Positions 8,158 to 16,528 of a DNA stretch of 64,000 nucleotides are shown here, in pieces. The notes under the pieces are model-generated. The model was not told the DNA's origin, ran no database searches, and was given only the letters and a program-made list of their open reading frames with translations. Source of the stretch: Streptomyces sp. CB02261 (lineage in GTDB: Bacteria; Actinomycetota; Actinomycetes; Streptomycetales; Streptomycetaceae); NCBI RefSeq assembly GCF_001905665.1, contig NZ_LIVX01000004.1, forward strand, positions 647,019-711,018, in the 5' to 3' direction. Each line of letters opens with the position of its first letter. Within the stretch, counting starts at the first letter, position 1. Both the position numbers and the translations under genes were made by a program.

Positions 8158-9017
8158 CGGAACTTCGCGGACACCTCCGTCCGCATCTCCTCGCCCGCCG
8201 CGAAGGGCACCACGAGGTCCAGTTCGGGGATCTTCACGGTGAGCGCGCGGCGGGCCCGCAGCCGCATCTCGATCCACTCCCGCTCGCCGTCCCAGACCGC
8301 CACGTGCTCGAACGCGTCCGGGTCGAAGTCCGCCCCCAGCTCACGGTCGATCACCGACAACACGTTCTTGTTGAAGGCGGCCGTCACCCCGGACCGGTCG
8401 TCATAGGCGGCCACGAGCGTCGCCTCGTCCTTCACCAGGTCCGTGCCGAGCAGCAGCGCGTCGCCCGGCGTGAGCATCGCCCGCACCGAGCGCAGGAACG
8501 TCCGCCGTTCACCCGGCAGCAGATTGCCGATCGTGCCGCCGAGGAAGGCCACCAGGCGCGGCCCCGGCGACCCGGGCAGCGCGAGACCGCGGGTGAAGTC
8601 CGCGACCAGCGCGTGCACCCGCAGCTCCGGCCGCTCGGCCAGCAGCGACTCGGCCGCCCCGGTCAGCGCCGACTCGCTCACGTCCACGGGCACATAGCTC
8701 TCCAGCCCCGGCAGCAGCGCGTCGATCAGGAACCGCGTCTTCTCGGAGGAGCCGGAACCCAGTTCCACCAGCGTCCTGGCCCCGGTCGCGGCGGCGATCT
8801 CCGCCGCACGCGCCTTCAGGATCTCCCGCTCGGCCCGCGTCGGGTAGTACTCGGGCAGCCGGGTGATCTCCTCGAAGAGGTCGCTGCCCCGGGCGTCGTA
8901 GAACCACTTCGGCGGCAACTCCTTGGCGGAACGGGTCAGGCCCTGGAGGACGTCGGCGCGCAGATCGGCGCCGGCGGCGTCGGGGGCGAGGGTACGGGTC
9001 AGCTGGAACGGACTCAC
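8052..9017 (-). CDS. egtD: L-histidine N(alpha)-methyltransferase EgtD
   Basis: This 321-residue protein is the SAM-dependent enzyme that trimethylates histidine to hercynine, the first step of ergothioneine biosynthesis. It carries the family N-terminus with KELPPKWFYDARGSDLFEEI near 36-55, the YYPTRAE segment, and the SAM-binding loop VELGSGSSEKT near 103-113. GGTIGNLLPGER lies further on. It is the last gene of the egtABCD operon and overlaps egtC by four bases. Its 3' end overlaps the convergent OlsA-like gene. Confidence 0.95.
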   Translation of the reverse strand: MSPFQLTRTLAPDAAGADLRADVLQGLTRSAKELPPKWFYDARGSDLFEEITRLPEYYPTRAEREILKARAAEIAAATGARTLVELGSGSSEKTRFLIDALLPGLESYVPVDVSESALTGAAESLLAERPELRVHALVADFTRGLALPGSPGPRLVAFLGGTIGNLLPGERRTFLRSVRAMLTPGDALLLGTDLVKDEATLVAAYDDRSGVTAAFNKNVLSVIDRELGADFDPDAFEHVAVWDGEREWIEMRLRARRALTVKIPELDLVVPFAAGEEMRTEVSAKFRQAGVRDELAEAGLDLERWWTDSEGRFALSLATAR

Positions 9018-9766
9018 GCGGACGGCTCCTTGAGCGGGGTGAGGGTGACATCGGCGCGGGTGGCGGTCACGAGCGTGTGCTCCGGGACCTCGCGCCAGCG
9101 TGGATCGTCGTCGTACGGTTCGGAGGCCACGACCACCCGGTCGGGACCCCGCAGGTACCAGAGGCCGTTCCCCCAGGTGGTCGCCGCGATCCGGACCCCG
9201 TCGGTGACCAGCAGGTTCAGCCGGGAACCCGGGGCCGCGGCGGCCGCCTCCCGCACCGTGTCGGCCAGGGCCGGGCCCGGCGCGTCACCGGCCCGCAGCC
9301 GGTGCAGCACGAGCGCCCACAGCAGCGCCGAGTCCGTGCGCGCCTCGACCCGGAGCAGCTCCCCGGGCGACAGCGACCCGGCGAGCGGCGCCAGGGAGTC
9401 GGGCCAGCCCTCGACTGCGCCGTTGTGGCTGAACAGCCAGGGCCCGGCGGCGAACGGCGCCGCCGCGGCCTCCCCGTCGGCCCCCGGCAGCGTGGCCCCC
9501 CTGACCGCCCCGAGCAGCGCCCCGGAGTGCACCACCCGGGCGAGGTCCGCGAACGACAGGTCGCCCCAGATCGGGGCGGCCCGCCGGTACCGGGCGGGCA
9601 CCGGATCACCCTCGGCGTACCAGCCCACCCCGAAGCCGTCCGCGTTCACCACGCCGCTGCTCTGGGTGCGGGGCTCCCAGGACTGGCGCAGCAAGGCGTG
9701 CTCCGGCCGTACGAGCAGCTCACCGAGCGCCACCGGCTCGCCCACGTAGGCGATATGACGGCACAT
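9014..9766 (-). CDS. egtC: Gamma-glutamyl-hercynylcysteine sulfoxide hydrolase EgtC
   Basis: A 250-residue class II glutamine amidotransferase-like hydrolase. It starts Met-Cys-Arg-His, so Cys2 becomes the N-terminal nucleophile, as in EgtC. Family segments are WEPRTQSSGVVNADGFGVGWY and the FSHNGAVEGWP loop near 137. It removes the glutamyl group from gamma-glutamyl-hercynylcysteine sulfoxide. The ATG at 9766 overlaps the egtB stop (ATGA). The frame continues upstream but that part is a shadow of egtB. Confidence 0.95.
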   Translation of the reverse strand: MCRHIAYVGEPVALGELLVRPEHALLRQSWEPRTQSSGVVNADGFGVGWYAEGDPVPARYRRAAPIWGDLSFADLARVVHSGALLGAVRGATLPGADGEAAAAPFAAGPWLFSHNGAVEGWPDSLAPLAGSLSPGELLRVEARTDSALLWALVLHRLRAGDAPGPALADTVREAAAAAPGSRLNLLVTDGVRIAATTWGNGLWYLRGPDRVVVASEPYDDDPRWREVPEHTLVTATRADVTLTPLKEPSA

Positions 9767-11091
9767 CAGTCGAGCTCCGCACTGCGCGCCGTACGGAATC
9801 CGGAGAAGATCTGGCGCCGCACCGGCAGGTCCCAGTTCCGGAAGGTGCCCCGGCAGGCGACCGCGTCCACGGCGAACGACCCACCGCGCAGCACCTTGTG
9901 CTCCGGCCCGAAGAAGACCTCCGAGTACTCCTTGTACGGGAAGGCCGTGAAGCCCGGGTACGGCTGGAAGTCGCTCGCCGTCCACTCCCACACGTCACCG
10001 ATCAGCTGCCGCACACCGAGCGGCGAGGCACCCTCCGGATAGCTGCCGGCGGCCGCGGGCCGCAGATGCCGCTGCCCGAGGTTGGCGTGCTCCGGGCCCG
10101 GGTCGGCGTCCCCCCACGGATAGCGGCGCGAACGGCCGGAGACCGGGTCCCAGCGGGCGGCCTTCTCCCACTCGGCCTCCGTCGGCAGCCGCCGTCCCGC
10201 CCAGCGCGCGTAGGCGTCCGCCTCGTACCAGCTCACGTGCAGGACGGGCTCGTCCTCGGGCACCGGCTCCGTCACCCCGAACCGGCGGCGCAGCCACTGC
10301 CCGCCGTCCTGGCGCCAGAACAGCGGCGCCGTGATGCCGTGCTCCCTGATCTGCGCCCAGCCCTCGTCCCGCCACCAGCGCCGGTCCGTGTACCCGCCGT
10401 CCGCCATGAACGCCAGGTAGGCGCCGATGGTGACCGGCGTGGTGTCGATGTGGAAGGCGGCCACGGACCGGGGGTGCGCCGGACGCTCGTTGTCCAGGGC
10501 CCACGGCTCCTCCGACGTGCCCATGGTGAACGGCCCGCCAGGAACGAGGACCTCGGAGGGCAGCGGGCCCGCGGTCCGGACCGGCGGCGGGGGAGCGGAC
10601 AGGACCGCGGGGCCCTTCCGCAGCTGATGGGTGATCAGCATCGTCTCGTCGTGCTGCTGTTCGTGCTGGGCGATCATGCCGAACGCGAACGCCGCGTCGA
10701 GCAGGGGCCGCCCCTCGAACGGAGTGCTCCCGAGGACGTCGAGGACACGCAGCCGCACGTCCGCCGCGTACGCGCGCGCCTCGCCCGGAGAGAGCAGCGG
10801 CAGCGACGGCCGGGTGGCGCGCGGATGCTCGAAGGCGTCGTACAGCGAGTCGATCTCGGGCCGCAGTGCCTCGCCCCCCGCCACCGCCCGCCACAGCCAC
10901 TGCTCCTCCTGGTTGCCGATGTGCGCCAGGTCCCAGACCAGCGGAGACATCAGCGGGGAGTGCTGCGCGGTCAGATCGCCGTCCTCGACGCACGAGGTGA
11001 GCAGCGCCGTACGGGCCCGCGCGGCCGTCAGCACGTCCAGGGCCCGCCGCCGCAGGGCCTCCGGATCGAGCCCCGTCCCTGTGACCGTCAT
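9766..11091 (-). CDS. egtB: Hercynine oxygenase / sulfoxide synthase EgtB
   Basis: This 441-residue non-heme iron enzyme couples hercynine with gamma-glutamylcysteine and O2 to form the sulfoxide. It has an N-terminal DinB-like domain with the iron ligands His-x3-His-x-Glu (HEQQHDE near 141-147) and an FGE-sulfatase-type C-terminal domain (VPGGPFTMG near 183, then HVSWYEADAYARWAGRRLPTEAEWE). It is about the usual length. It overlaps both egtA upstream and egtC downstream by four bases, so translation is likely coupled. Confidence 0.95.
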   Translation of the reverse strand: MTVTGTGLDPEALRRRALDVLTAARARTALLTSCVEDGDLTAQHSPLMSPLVWDLAHIGNQEEQWLWRAVAGGEALRPEIDSLYDAFEHPRATRPSLPLLSPGEARAYAADVRLRVLDVLGSTPFEGRPLLDAAFAFGMIAQHEQQHDETMLITHQLRKGPAVLSAPPPPVRTAGPLPSEVLVPGGPFTMGTSEEPWALDNERPAHPRSVAAFHIDTTPVTIGAYLAFMADGGYTDRRWWRDEGWAQIREHGITAPLFWRQDGGQWLRRRFGVTEPVPEDEPVLHVSWYEADAYARWAGRRLPTEAEWEKAARWDPVSGRSRRYPWGDADPGPEHANLGQRHLRPAAAGSYPEGASPLGVRQLIGDVWEWTASDFQPYPGFTAFPYKEYSEVFFGPEHKVLRGGSFAVDAVACRGTFRNWDLPVRRQIFSGFRTARSAELD

Positions 11092-12347
11092 GACGCCACC
11101 ACCTCGAAGTCGTCGGCCGGGCAGCTCCCCGGGATCACGTACCGCTCGTGGAAGGCCGCGACCGCCTGCCGCAGCTCCTCGCCCGCACCGATCCGGGGCA
11201 GCGCCTCCAGGGCGGCGGAGAACACCGCGCGGGCGGCGGCGTGCAGCTCGGGATCGGCGAGACCGTCGCGGGCCGCCGCCAGCCAGAGCGGGTTACGGGG
11301 GGCGGGACCGGCACCGGCCCGCTCCGCGAGCGGCTTCACCGCCCGGTACACCCGCTCCGCCGCCTCCGGGTCGTCGAACACCGCCGTCGTGACGGCCACC
11401 GGCACCATCCAGCCGTCCCGGCCGGGCTGCGCGTCGACCATCCGCAGCTCCAGGTGCCCGCGCGGCCGCACCGGCGGGAAGAGCGTCGTCATGTGGTAGC
11501 GCAGATCCTCGGCGTCGGCCGGCCGGGGCAGGCCCGTCCTCAGCCAGTCCCGGAAGGTCAGCCCCTCCGGCACCTCCCACGGCCCCTCGTCGGCCCGTAC
11601 GCACATCACCGGGGTGTCCAGCACGTGCGCGGCCCACTCCGCGCGCGGCTCCCCGTCCGGCGACGGCGCCAGCGTCCGCAGGGGATCGAGGTTCGTCCAC
11701 AGGGCCTGCCGCGTCGAGCGCCACCCGGTGCGACGGCCGCCGTGCAGCGGCGAGTTGGCGAACGCGGCCACCAGCACCGCGCCCACCAGATGGGCCAGCT
11801 GCCATCTCCGGTGGTAGCCCAGCGGCCCCGGCTCCTCGACACCGGCGTCCAGACAGATCTGCACCGACGCCGACTCGCACATCATCGCCCGCCCGGCCGG
11901 ACCCGTGCGGTCGAGCGCGGCCTCCATGGCGTCGTACCGGGGCTCGTGGAGCATCCGGCCGCGCGGCGAGTGCCACGGGTCCACCCCGTACCCACTGAGG
12001 GTCAGACCGTGCGACCCGAGCACCGACCGCACCGCCCGCAGGTCCGCGGCGAGGGCGTCGAGACATTCCGTGAGCGACCCCGCAGGGAGCGAGCTGAGCT
12101 CCAGCTGCCCGCCGGGTTCGAACGTGAGCGACGACACCAGCGGCACGGACCGCACGTCGTCGAGCGCCGCCGCGAGCCTCGGCGGCGGTACGGGAACCCG
12201 GGGATCCCGCAGCTCGTGCACGAGCCACTCCAGCTCCACCCCCACCGTGCGGGGCGGGCCGGTCTTGAAGCAGATACATCGCAGCAGGTCCTCCGCCTCC
12301 CGCTCGGTGAGAGGGGGCCCGCCACGCGGTATGCCGCTCGACGACAT
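11088..12347 (-). CDS. egtA: Glutamate-cysteine ligase EgtA
   Basis: This 419-residue member of the GCS2 family makes gamma-glutamylcysteine for ergothioneine assembly. It shows the family core VGVELEWLVHEL near 36-47, the LEPGG-like TFEPGGQLELSS segment near 95 and the MMCESASVQICLDAG segment. It is first in egtABCD. The ATG at 12347 is preceded by a near-perfect ribosome binding site (AGGAGGTGTACGG on the minus strand). A 239-bp gap separates it from a divergent gene and must hold both promoters. Confidence 0.93.
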   Translation of the reverse strand: MSSSGIPRGGPPLTEREAEDLLRCICFKTGPPRTVGVELEWLVHELRDPRVPVPPPRLAAALDDVRSVPLVSSLTFEPGGQLELSSLPAGSLTECLDALAADLRAVRSVLGSHGLTLSGYGVDPWHSPRGRMLHEPRYDAMEAALDRTGPAGRAMMCESASVQICLDAGVEEPGPLGYHRRWQLAHLVGAVLVAAFANSPLHGGRRTGWRSTRQALWTNLDPLRTLAPSPDGEPRAEWAAHVLDTPVMCVRADEGPWEVPEGLTFRDWLRTGLPRPADAEDLRYHMTTLFPPVRPRGHLELRMVDAQPGRDGWMVPVAVTTAVFDDPEAAERVYRAVKPLAERAGAGPAPRNPLWLAAARDGLADPELHAAARAVFSAALEALPRIGAGEELRQAVAAFHERYVIPGSCPADDFEVVAS

Positions 12348-12586
12348 CCGTACACCTCCTGGTCATCGGGACTGATCCCGGAGAGTCGCTGTCTCCACCT
12401 AAAGCCACTGCCGAGCGGCGTGCAAGAGCGCCCCTCGGCGCCCGGGCGCGCCCCCTGTGCCCCCACTCGTCCGGAACCGCCCGCCCCCACGTCCCGCCGC
12501 GCGGGCCCCGGGGCCGCCCGGAGGCACCCGCCGGACCCCGGAAATCCCGTTGTGCCGAACGGGACGAAACGATCAAGCTGGGCGGC

Positions 12587-13417
12587 ATGAGTGCACGACT
12601 GCGCGCGATCGCGCGGCAGACCGAGGAGATCGTGGCCGAGGGGCACTACCGGGCTCCCGACGGCCGGACCGTCTCCCTCACCCGCGACCTGACCGCCGCC
12701 CTGGCCGGAACCCGCCTCCACGGCCCCGGCCCCGTCGAGGTCACCCCCGACACCGACCGCACGCCCGCGATCGAGGTCACCGGCGAGAGCAGCCTGGCGG
12801 CCGCTCGCAGGATGACCGGCGCCGACGCCACCCGCCCCGTCGCCGTCCTGAACTTCGCCTCCGCCCGCAACCCCGGCGGCGGCTACCTCAACGGCGCCCA
12901 GGCCCAGGAGGAGGCCCTCTGCCGCTCCTCCGCCCTCCACGCCACACTGCTGCGCGCCCCGGACTACTACGCCCACCACCGCGACGACCGGGACGTCTTC
13001 TACACCGACCGGGTCATCCACTCGCCCCGGGTGCCGGTTTTCCGCGACGACCGGGGAGCCCTCCTCGCCGAACCCTTCACCGTCGGCTTCCTCACCTCGC
13101 CCGCCCCCAACGCGGGCGTCGTCCGGCGCCGCACCCCCGAGCTCGCCGACCGTCTGCCCGCCGCCCTCGCGTCCCGCACCGAGCGCGTCCTGGAGACGGC
13201 GGCCGCGGGCGGCTACCGGCGACTCGTGCTCGGCGCCTGGGGCTGCGGAGTCTTCCGGAACGATCCGGAGCAGGTCGCGGGCGCCTTCCGCGCTCTGCTC
13301 ACCGGCGACGGCCGCTTCGCCGGTCACTTCGAGGAGGTCGTCTTCGCCGTACTGGACCGGGCGCCCGGCACGCCGACGCTCGCCGCCTTCGCCCGCGTCC
13401 TGGGGCGCCCGCTCTGA
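12587..13417 (+). CDS. TIGR02452 family protein (PARG/macrodomain-like)
   Basis: A protein of 276 residues resembling the microbial TIGR02452/DUF2263 family, which is related to poly(ADP-ribose) glycohydrolases. Diagnostic features are VAVLNFASARNPGGGYLNGAQAQEEALCRSS near 85-115, which corresponds to the GGG-x(6-8)-QEE catalytic motif of bacterial PARGs, and the LVLGAWGCGVFRN segment near 214. It may remove ADP-ribose from proteins or DNA. It is divergent from egtA and stands alone. The start ATG at 12587 follows a weak purine stretch. Confidence 0.85.
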   Translation: MSARLRAIARQTEEIVAEGHYRAPDGRTVSLTRDLTAALAGTRLHGPGPVEVTPDTDRTPAIEVTGESSLAAARRMTGADATRPVAVLNFASARNPGGGYLNGAQAQEEALCRSSALHATLLRAPDYYAHHRDDRDVFYTDRVIHSPRVPVFRDDRGALLAEPFTVGFLTSPAPNAGVVRRRTPELADRLPAALASRTERVLETAAAGGYRRLVLGAWGCGVFRNDPEQVAGAFRALLTGDGRFAGHFEEVVFAVLDRAPGTPTLAAFARVLGRPL

Positions 13418-13494
13418 CATGCGGCTTTCCAGCCCGCGTGCCACGCTGAGGGGATACGGACCGCAGTCCGAAACCCGTCACGGGAGGCACGATC

Positions 13495-13665
13495 GTGGGC
13501 AAGAAACAGACCCGGACGAATCGGGGAGCCCGTACCGGCGGCCACGAACACCGCACCGACGCGGCCGCGAAGGAGAAGGCGACGGCGTCCCCCACGAGAG
13601 AGACGTCGATGCCGCTCGTCGAGCACGCGTCCCACCGCAAGGAACGCAAGTTCGGCCACAACTAG
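13495..13665 (+). CDS. Small basic protein, function unknown
   Basis: A 56-residue frame from GTG 13495 to TAG 13663-13665, preceded by GGGAGG eight bases upstream. The product is Lys/Arg-rich (MGKKQTRTNR start) and ends in HRKERKFGHN. It has no hydrophobic segment. The good ribosome binding site and streptomycete-like codon use support a real gene. It lies 77 bp after the PARG-like gene and may be co-transcribed with it. Confidence 0.6.
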   Translation: MGKKQTRTNRGARTGGHEHRTDAAAKEKATASPTRETSMPLVEHASHRKERKFGHN

Positions 13666-13763
13666 GGCGCCCTCCGGGCGAACGACGATACTTCCGAAAC
13701 ACGCCCTGGTCCGCGCGAGCGAGACGCGGAACCGACCGGAGCACGCGCAGGGCCCGGCGCACG

Positions 13764-13960
13764 TGGTGGCGCCGGGCCCGCTGCCGTGGCGTTGTCGGGG
13801 CCGTGGTCGCGCCGGGCCCGCCGGCGTGGCGTTGGCGGCTTGGTCGCGCCGGGCCCGTCCGCCACGCGGTTGTCGGCCGTGATCCCGCCGGGCCCGTCCG
13901 CCGTGGGGTGGTCGTCCGCAATCGCGCCTGGCCGGTCCGCCGTGGGGGCGTCGGCCGGCG
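13764..13960. repeat. Degenerate tandem repeat, about 39-bp unit, five copies
   Basis: Units of about 39 bp share the order GCGCCGGGCCCG, CCG(T/C)GGCGTT, GTCGG. Copies begin near 13764, 13801, 13839, 13877 and 13916 and diverge towards the 3' side. The stretch lies in the 375-bp gap between the small protein gene and the convergent flotillin gene. Open frames through it are low-complexity and are not called. Confidence 0.65.
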
Positions 13961-13980
13961 GCCGCGACCGGGATACGCGC

Positions 13981-14012
13981 GGGGCCCGGCGCCGCACATG
14001 GCGTCGGGCCCC
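13981..14012 (-). terminator. Hairpin terminator for the flotillin gene
   Basis: A 13-bp stem, 13981-13993 with 14000-14012, has one mismatch and a six-base loop. It lies about 29 bp past the flotillin stop codon on the minus strand and would serve as its terminator. Confidence 0.6.
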
Positions 14013-14040
14013 GGCCCTTCCCGCGGTCAGCCTCCCGTCG

Positions 14041-15450
14041 TCACTCCCCGTCGCCGACCGTGATCTCCACACTCTCCTCCGACGAGCGCGGCGACGGCAC
14101 CGCCCCCAGCCGCTCGGGAGCCCCCGGGTTCATCGTGGAGAGCAGCTGCCGGGCCAGACCGAGACCCGTGCCGCCCATGGTCAGCGCCTTGGCGAACACG
14201 TCCGCCATCCCGTCGGCGCCGTTGAGCAGCACCATCTGGTCCACGTTCCCGAACGCCGACGCACCCGCGGAGACGATCTCCGGCCACTTCTCGGCCAACT
14301 GCTGGGCGACGACGGCCTCCTGGTTCTCCGCGAGCGCCGCCGCACGCGCCTTGATCGCCTCGGCCTCCGCCAGACCCTTCGCACGCGTGGCCTCGGCGAC
14401 CGCGAGACCCTTCGCGTGCTGTGCCGCCGCCTCCGCCTCACCAGTGAGCCGGGTCGCCGTGGCCTTGGCCGCGCTCGCCAGCTCCGTCTCCTTCGCCTCC
14501 GCCTCGGCCGCCGAGATCCGGGCGTCACGCTCGGCCGCGGCCAGCGTCCGGGTCTCGTACGCCATCGCGTCGGCCGGCTTGCGGACCTCCGCCTGGAGCT
14601 GCTGCTCCTTGCGGTGCCCCTCCAGCTCGGCGACCCGCGTCTCCTGGACGACGACCTCCTGGCGCGAGGCCGCCTCCGCCAGCGGACCGGCCTGCCGGGC
14701 CCGCGCGGACGCCTGGTCCCGCTCGGCCTGGTAACCCGCCTGGAGGATCTCGCTGTCGCGGGTCGCCTCCGACATGCGTGCCGCGGCCTGCTGCTCCGCC
14801 TCGGTCGCCCGCCGGTTCGCCTCGGCCTGCGCGATCCGCGCGTCCCGCTGGACGGCGGCCGCGTGCGGGGCGGCCAGGTTCTTGATGTACCCGGTCGGGT
14901 CCTCGATCTCGTGGATCTGCAGCGAGTCGACGATCAGACCGAGTTTCTCCATCTCCGTGCCACAGGCCGAACGGGCCTGCCCGGTCAGCTTCTCCCGGTC
15001 ACGGATCATGTCCTCCACGGTCAACCCGCCGACGATGGCGCGGAGATGACCGGCGAAGACGATGTGGACCCGCTCCGACATCAGCTTCTGCTGATCGAGG
15101 AAGCGGCGGGCGGCGTTGGCGATCGACACGAAGTCGTCACCGACCTTGAAGATCACCACACCGCGGACCTTGAGCGGAATGCCCTGGTGGGTGACGCATT
15201 CGACGGACAGCTGGGTCTCGTTGAGGTCGAGCGAGAGCTTGCGCACCGCCTGCACCCCGGGCAGCACGAGCGTGCCGCGCCCGGTGACGATGCGGAACCC
15301 CATACCCGCGCCGAGGCCCTCGTTCTTGTGGTTGGAACCGGAGATGATCAGCGCCTCGTTGGGTTCAGCGACGCGCCACATCATTTTGAACACACCGATG
15401 AGAACGGCGAAGGCGCCGACGACGACGCCCGCCAGAATGCCGATGCCCAT
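14041..15450 (-). CDS. Flotillin-like SPFH/band 7 protein
   Basis: This 469-residue protein has one N-terminal membrane segment (about residues 2-22), an SPFH/band 7 domain up to about residue 190 (EPNEALIISG, GRGTLVLPGVQAV, FAGHLRAIVGGLTVEDMI) and a long Ala/Glu-rich coiled-coil region (about 195-380). A Gly-rich C-terminal part follows. Flotillins scaffold ordered membrane domains. The gene immediately upstream encodes an NfeD-like OB-fold protein, the usual partner of flotillins. Confidence 0.92.
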   Translation of the reverse strand: MGIGILAGVVVGAFAVLIGVFKMMWRVAEPNEALIISGSNHKNEGLGAGMGFRIVTGRGTLVLPGVQAVRKLSLDLNETQLSVECVTHQGIPLKVRGVVIFKVGDDFVSIANAARRFLDQQKLMSERVHIVFAGHLRAIVGGLTVEDMIRDREKLTGQARSACGTEMEKLGLIVDSLQIHEIEDPTGYIKNLAAPHAAAVQRDARIAQAEANRRATEAEQQAAARMSEATRDSEILQAGYQAERDQASARARQAGPLAEAASRQEVVVQETRVAELEGHRKEQQLQAEVRKPADAMAYETRTLAAAERDARISAAEAEAKETELASAAKATATRLTGEAEAAAQHAKGLAVAEATRAKGLAEAEAIKARAAALAENQEAVVAQQLAEKWPEIVSAGASAFGNVDQMVLLNGADGMADVFAKALTMGGTGLGLARQLLSTMNPGAPERLGAVPSPRSSEESVEITVGDGE

Positions 15451-15533
15451 GGACTGGGTCCCCCTTCACCGGAGCCGACACGGATCCGGTGAAAGGAGTG
15501 TGCGCCTGTGACGGGCGCCACTCAACGGTTCCG

Positions 15534-15764
15534 TCAACTGTCGTACGCGGCTGTGACATAGACGGTGCGCGGAGGGAGATGTTCCATGACCATCACGACC
15601 GTTCCGACATCGATCCGCTCCTTGGGGGCCGCCGGATGGGCGAGGAAGTGCTCGGCTCCTCCCCGGATCCGGACGATCACCTCACCGACGAGACCCGGCC
15701 CGATCGTGCCGGTCACCCGGCCGAGCAGTCCCACCATCGAGGGGTCCATCGACGCGTCGTCCAT
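15534..15764 (-). CDS. NfeD-like OB-fold protein (short)
   Basis: A 76-residue protein whose pattern LGRVTGTIGPGLVGEVIVRI, a short acidic/basic turn, and IDVGTVVMVMEHLPPRTVYV matches the C-terminal OB-fold of NfeD proteins. It has no membrane segment of its own. It lies 83 bp upstream of the flotillin gene on the same strand, and flotillin-NfeD pairing is a known arrangement. The ATG at 15764 is used; an internal ATG six codons later is an alternative. Assignment is by pattern and neighbourhood. Confidence 0.65.
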   Translation of the reverse strand: MDDASMDPSMVGLLGRVTGTIGPGLVGEVIVRIRGGAEHFLAHPAAPKERIDVGTVVMVMEHLPPRTVYVTAAYDS

Positions 15765-15778
15765 GCCTGAACGGTACG

Positions 15779-16486
15779 TCAGATCCAGCTGTCGAGCGCG
15801 GACATGAATCCCTCGAAGTCGTCCCGGTGGATGGTGTGGCCCGCCTTCTCCACCGTGCGGACGGTGAACCCGCGGCCCTCCAGCATCCGGGCCGAGACGG
15901 GGGAGACGAGCGTGCTCGGGTCGGCCAGCGTGACGAGCGAGGGGACCTCGGCGCGGGCGGGCCACAGGTCGGCCCCCACGGAGCCGGTCAGACCGAACGC
16001 CGACCGCTCGTCCCAGTCCCGTACCGACGCCATCTCGGTGTCGACGTCCTCGTCCGACCAGTGCGGGTTGAACCCCCGGATCTGCTCCCTGGTCAACGAC
16101 TTCCCCCGGACGAAGAGTTCGGCGCGGTAGCCGGCGGGGCCCGCCCCGAGGTGCCACGCGGGGTCGGAGTAGACCGCGCGCGCCGGCGCGAGACGCCCCA
16201 GGGCGCGGGCCAGGACCAGCCCGCCGAGCGAGTGCCCGACGGCCAACTCGGCACCGGCCGGGAGGGTCTCGACGAGGTCGTCGGCGTGGTCCTCCGGGCG
16301 GTACTCCTCCGGCCCCGAGGCCCGCCCGCTCCTCCCGTGGCCCCGGAGGTCCACCGCGATCACCCGGTAGCCGCGCTCCGCGAGCGCGGGCCCGACCCGC
16401 CGCCAGGTGCGGTGGTCGGCCATCATGCCGTGGACGAGCAGGGCGATCCGGTCCCCGGAACCCCAGGAGGTCGTGTGCAGACGCAC
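15779..16486 (-). CDS. Alpha/beta hydrolase
   Basis: A compact 235-residue alpha/beta hydrolase. It contains the oxyanion-hole segment LLVHGMMADHRTW near 16-28, the VDLRGHGRS strand-turn near 45-53, and the nucleophile elbow VGHSLGG with Ser84 or thereabouts. A C-terminal His sits in EKAGHTIHRDD. The substrate is unknown. Its stop is 15 bp from the start of the NfeD-like gene, so the two may share a transcript with flotillin. Confidence 0.85.
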   Translation of the reverse strand: MRLHTTSWGSGDRIALLVHGMMADHRTWRRVGPALAERGYRVIAVDLRGHGRSGRASGPEEYRPEDHADDLVETLPAGAELAVGHSLGGLVLARALGRLAPARAVYSDPAWHLGAGPAGYRAELFVRGKSLTREQIRGFNPHWSDEDVDTEMASVRDWDERSAFGLTGSVGADLWPARAEVPSLVTLADPSTLVSPVSARMLEGRGFTVRTVEKAGHTIHRDDFEGFMSALDSWI

Positions 16487-16528
16487 GGTGCGGCCTTTCT
16501 GACGGTGCTTCCACGCACGCCGGAGGGG

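Noticed and set aside
13764..13960. CRISPR array
   Set aside because: The units are contiguous and degenerate, without unique spacers of even length, and no cas gene is near.
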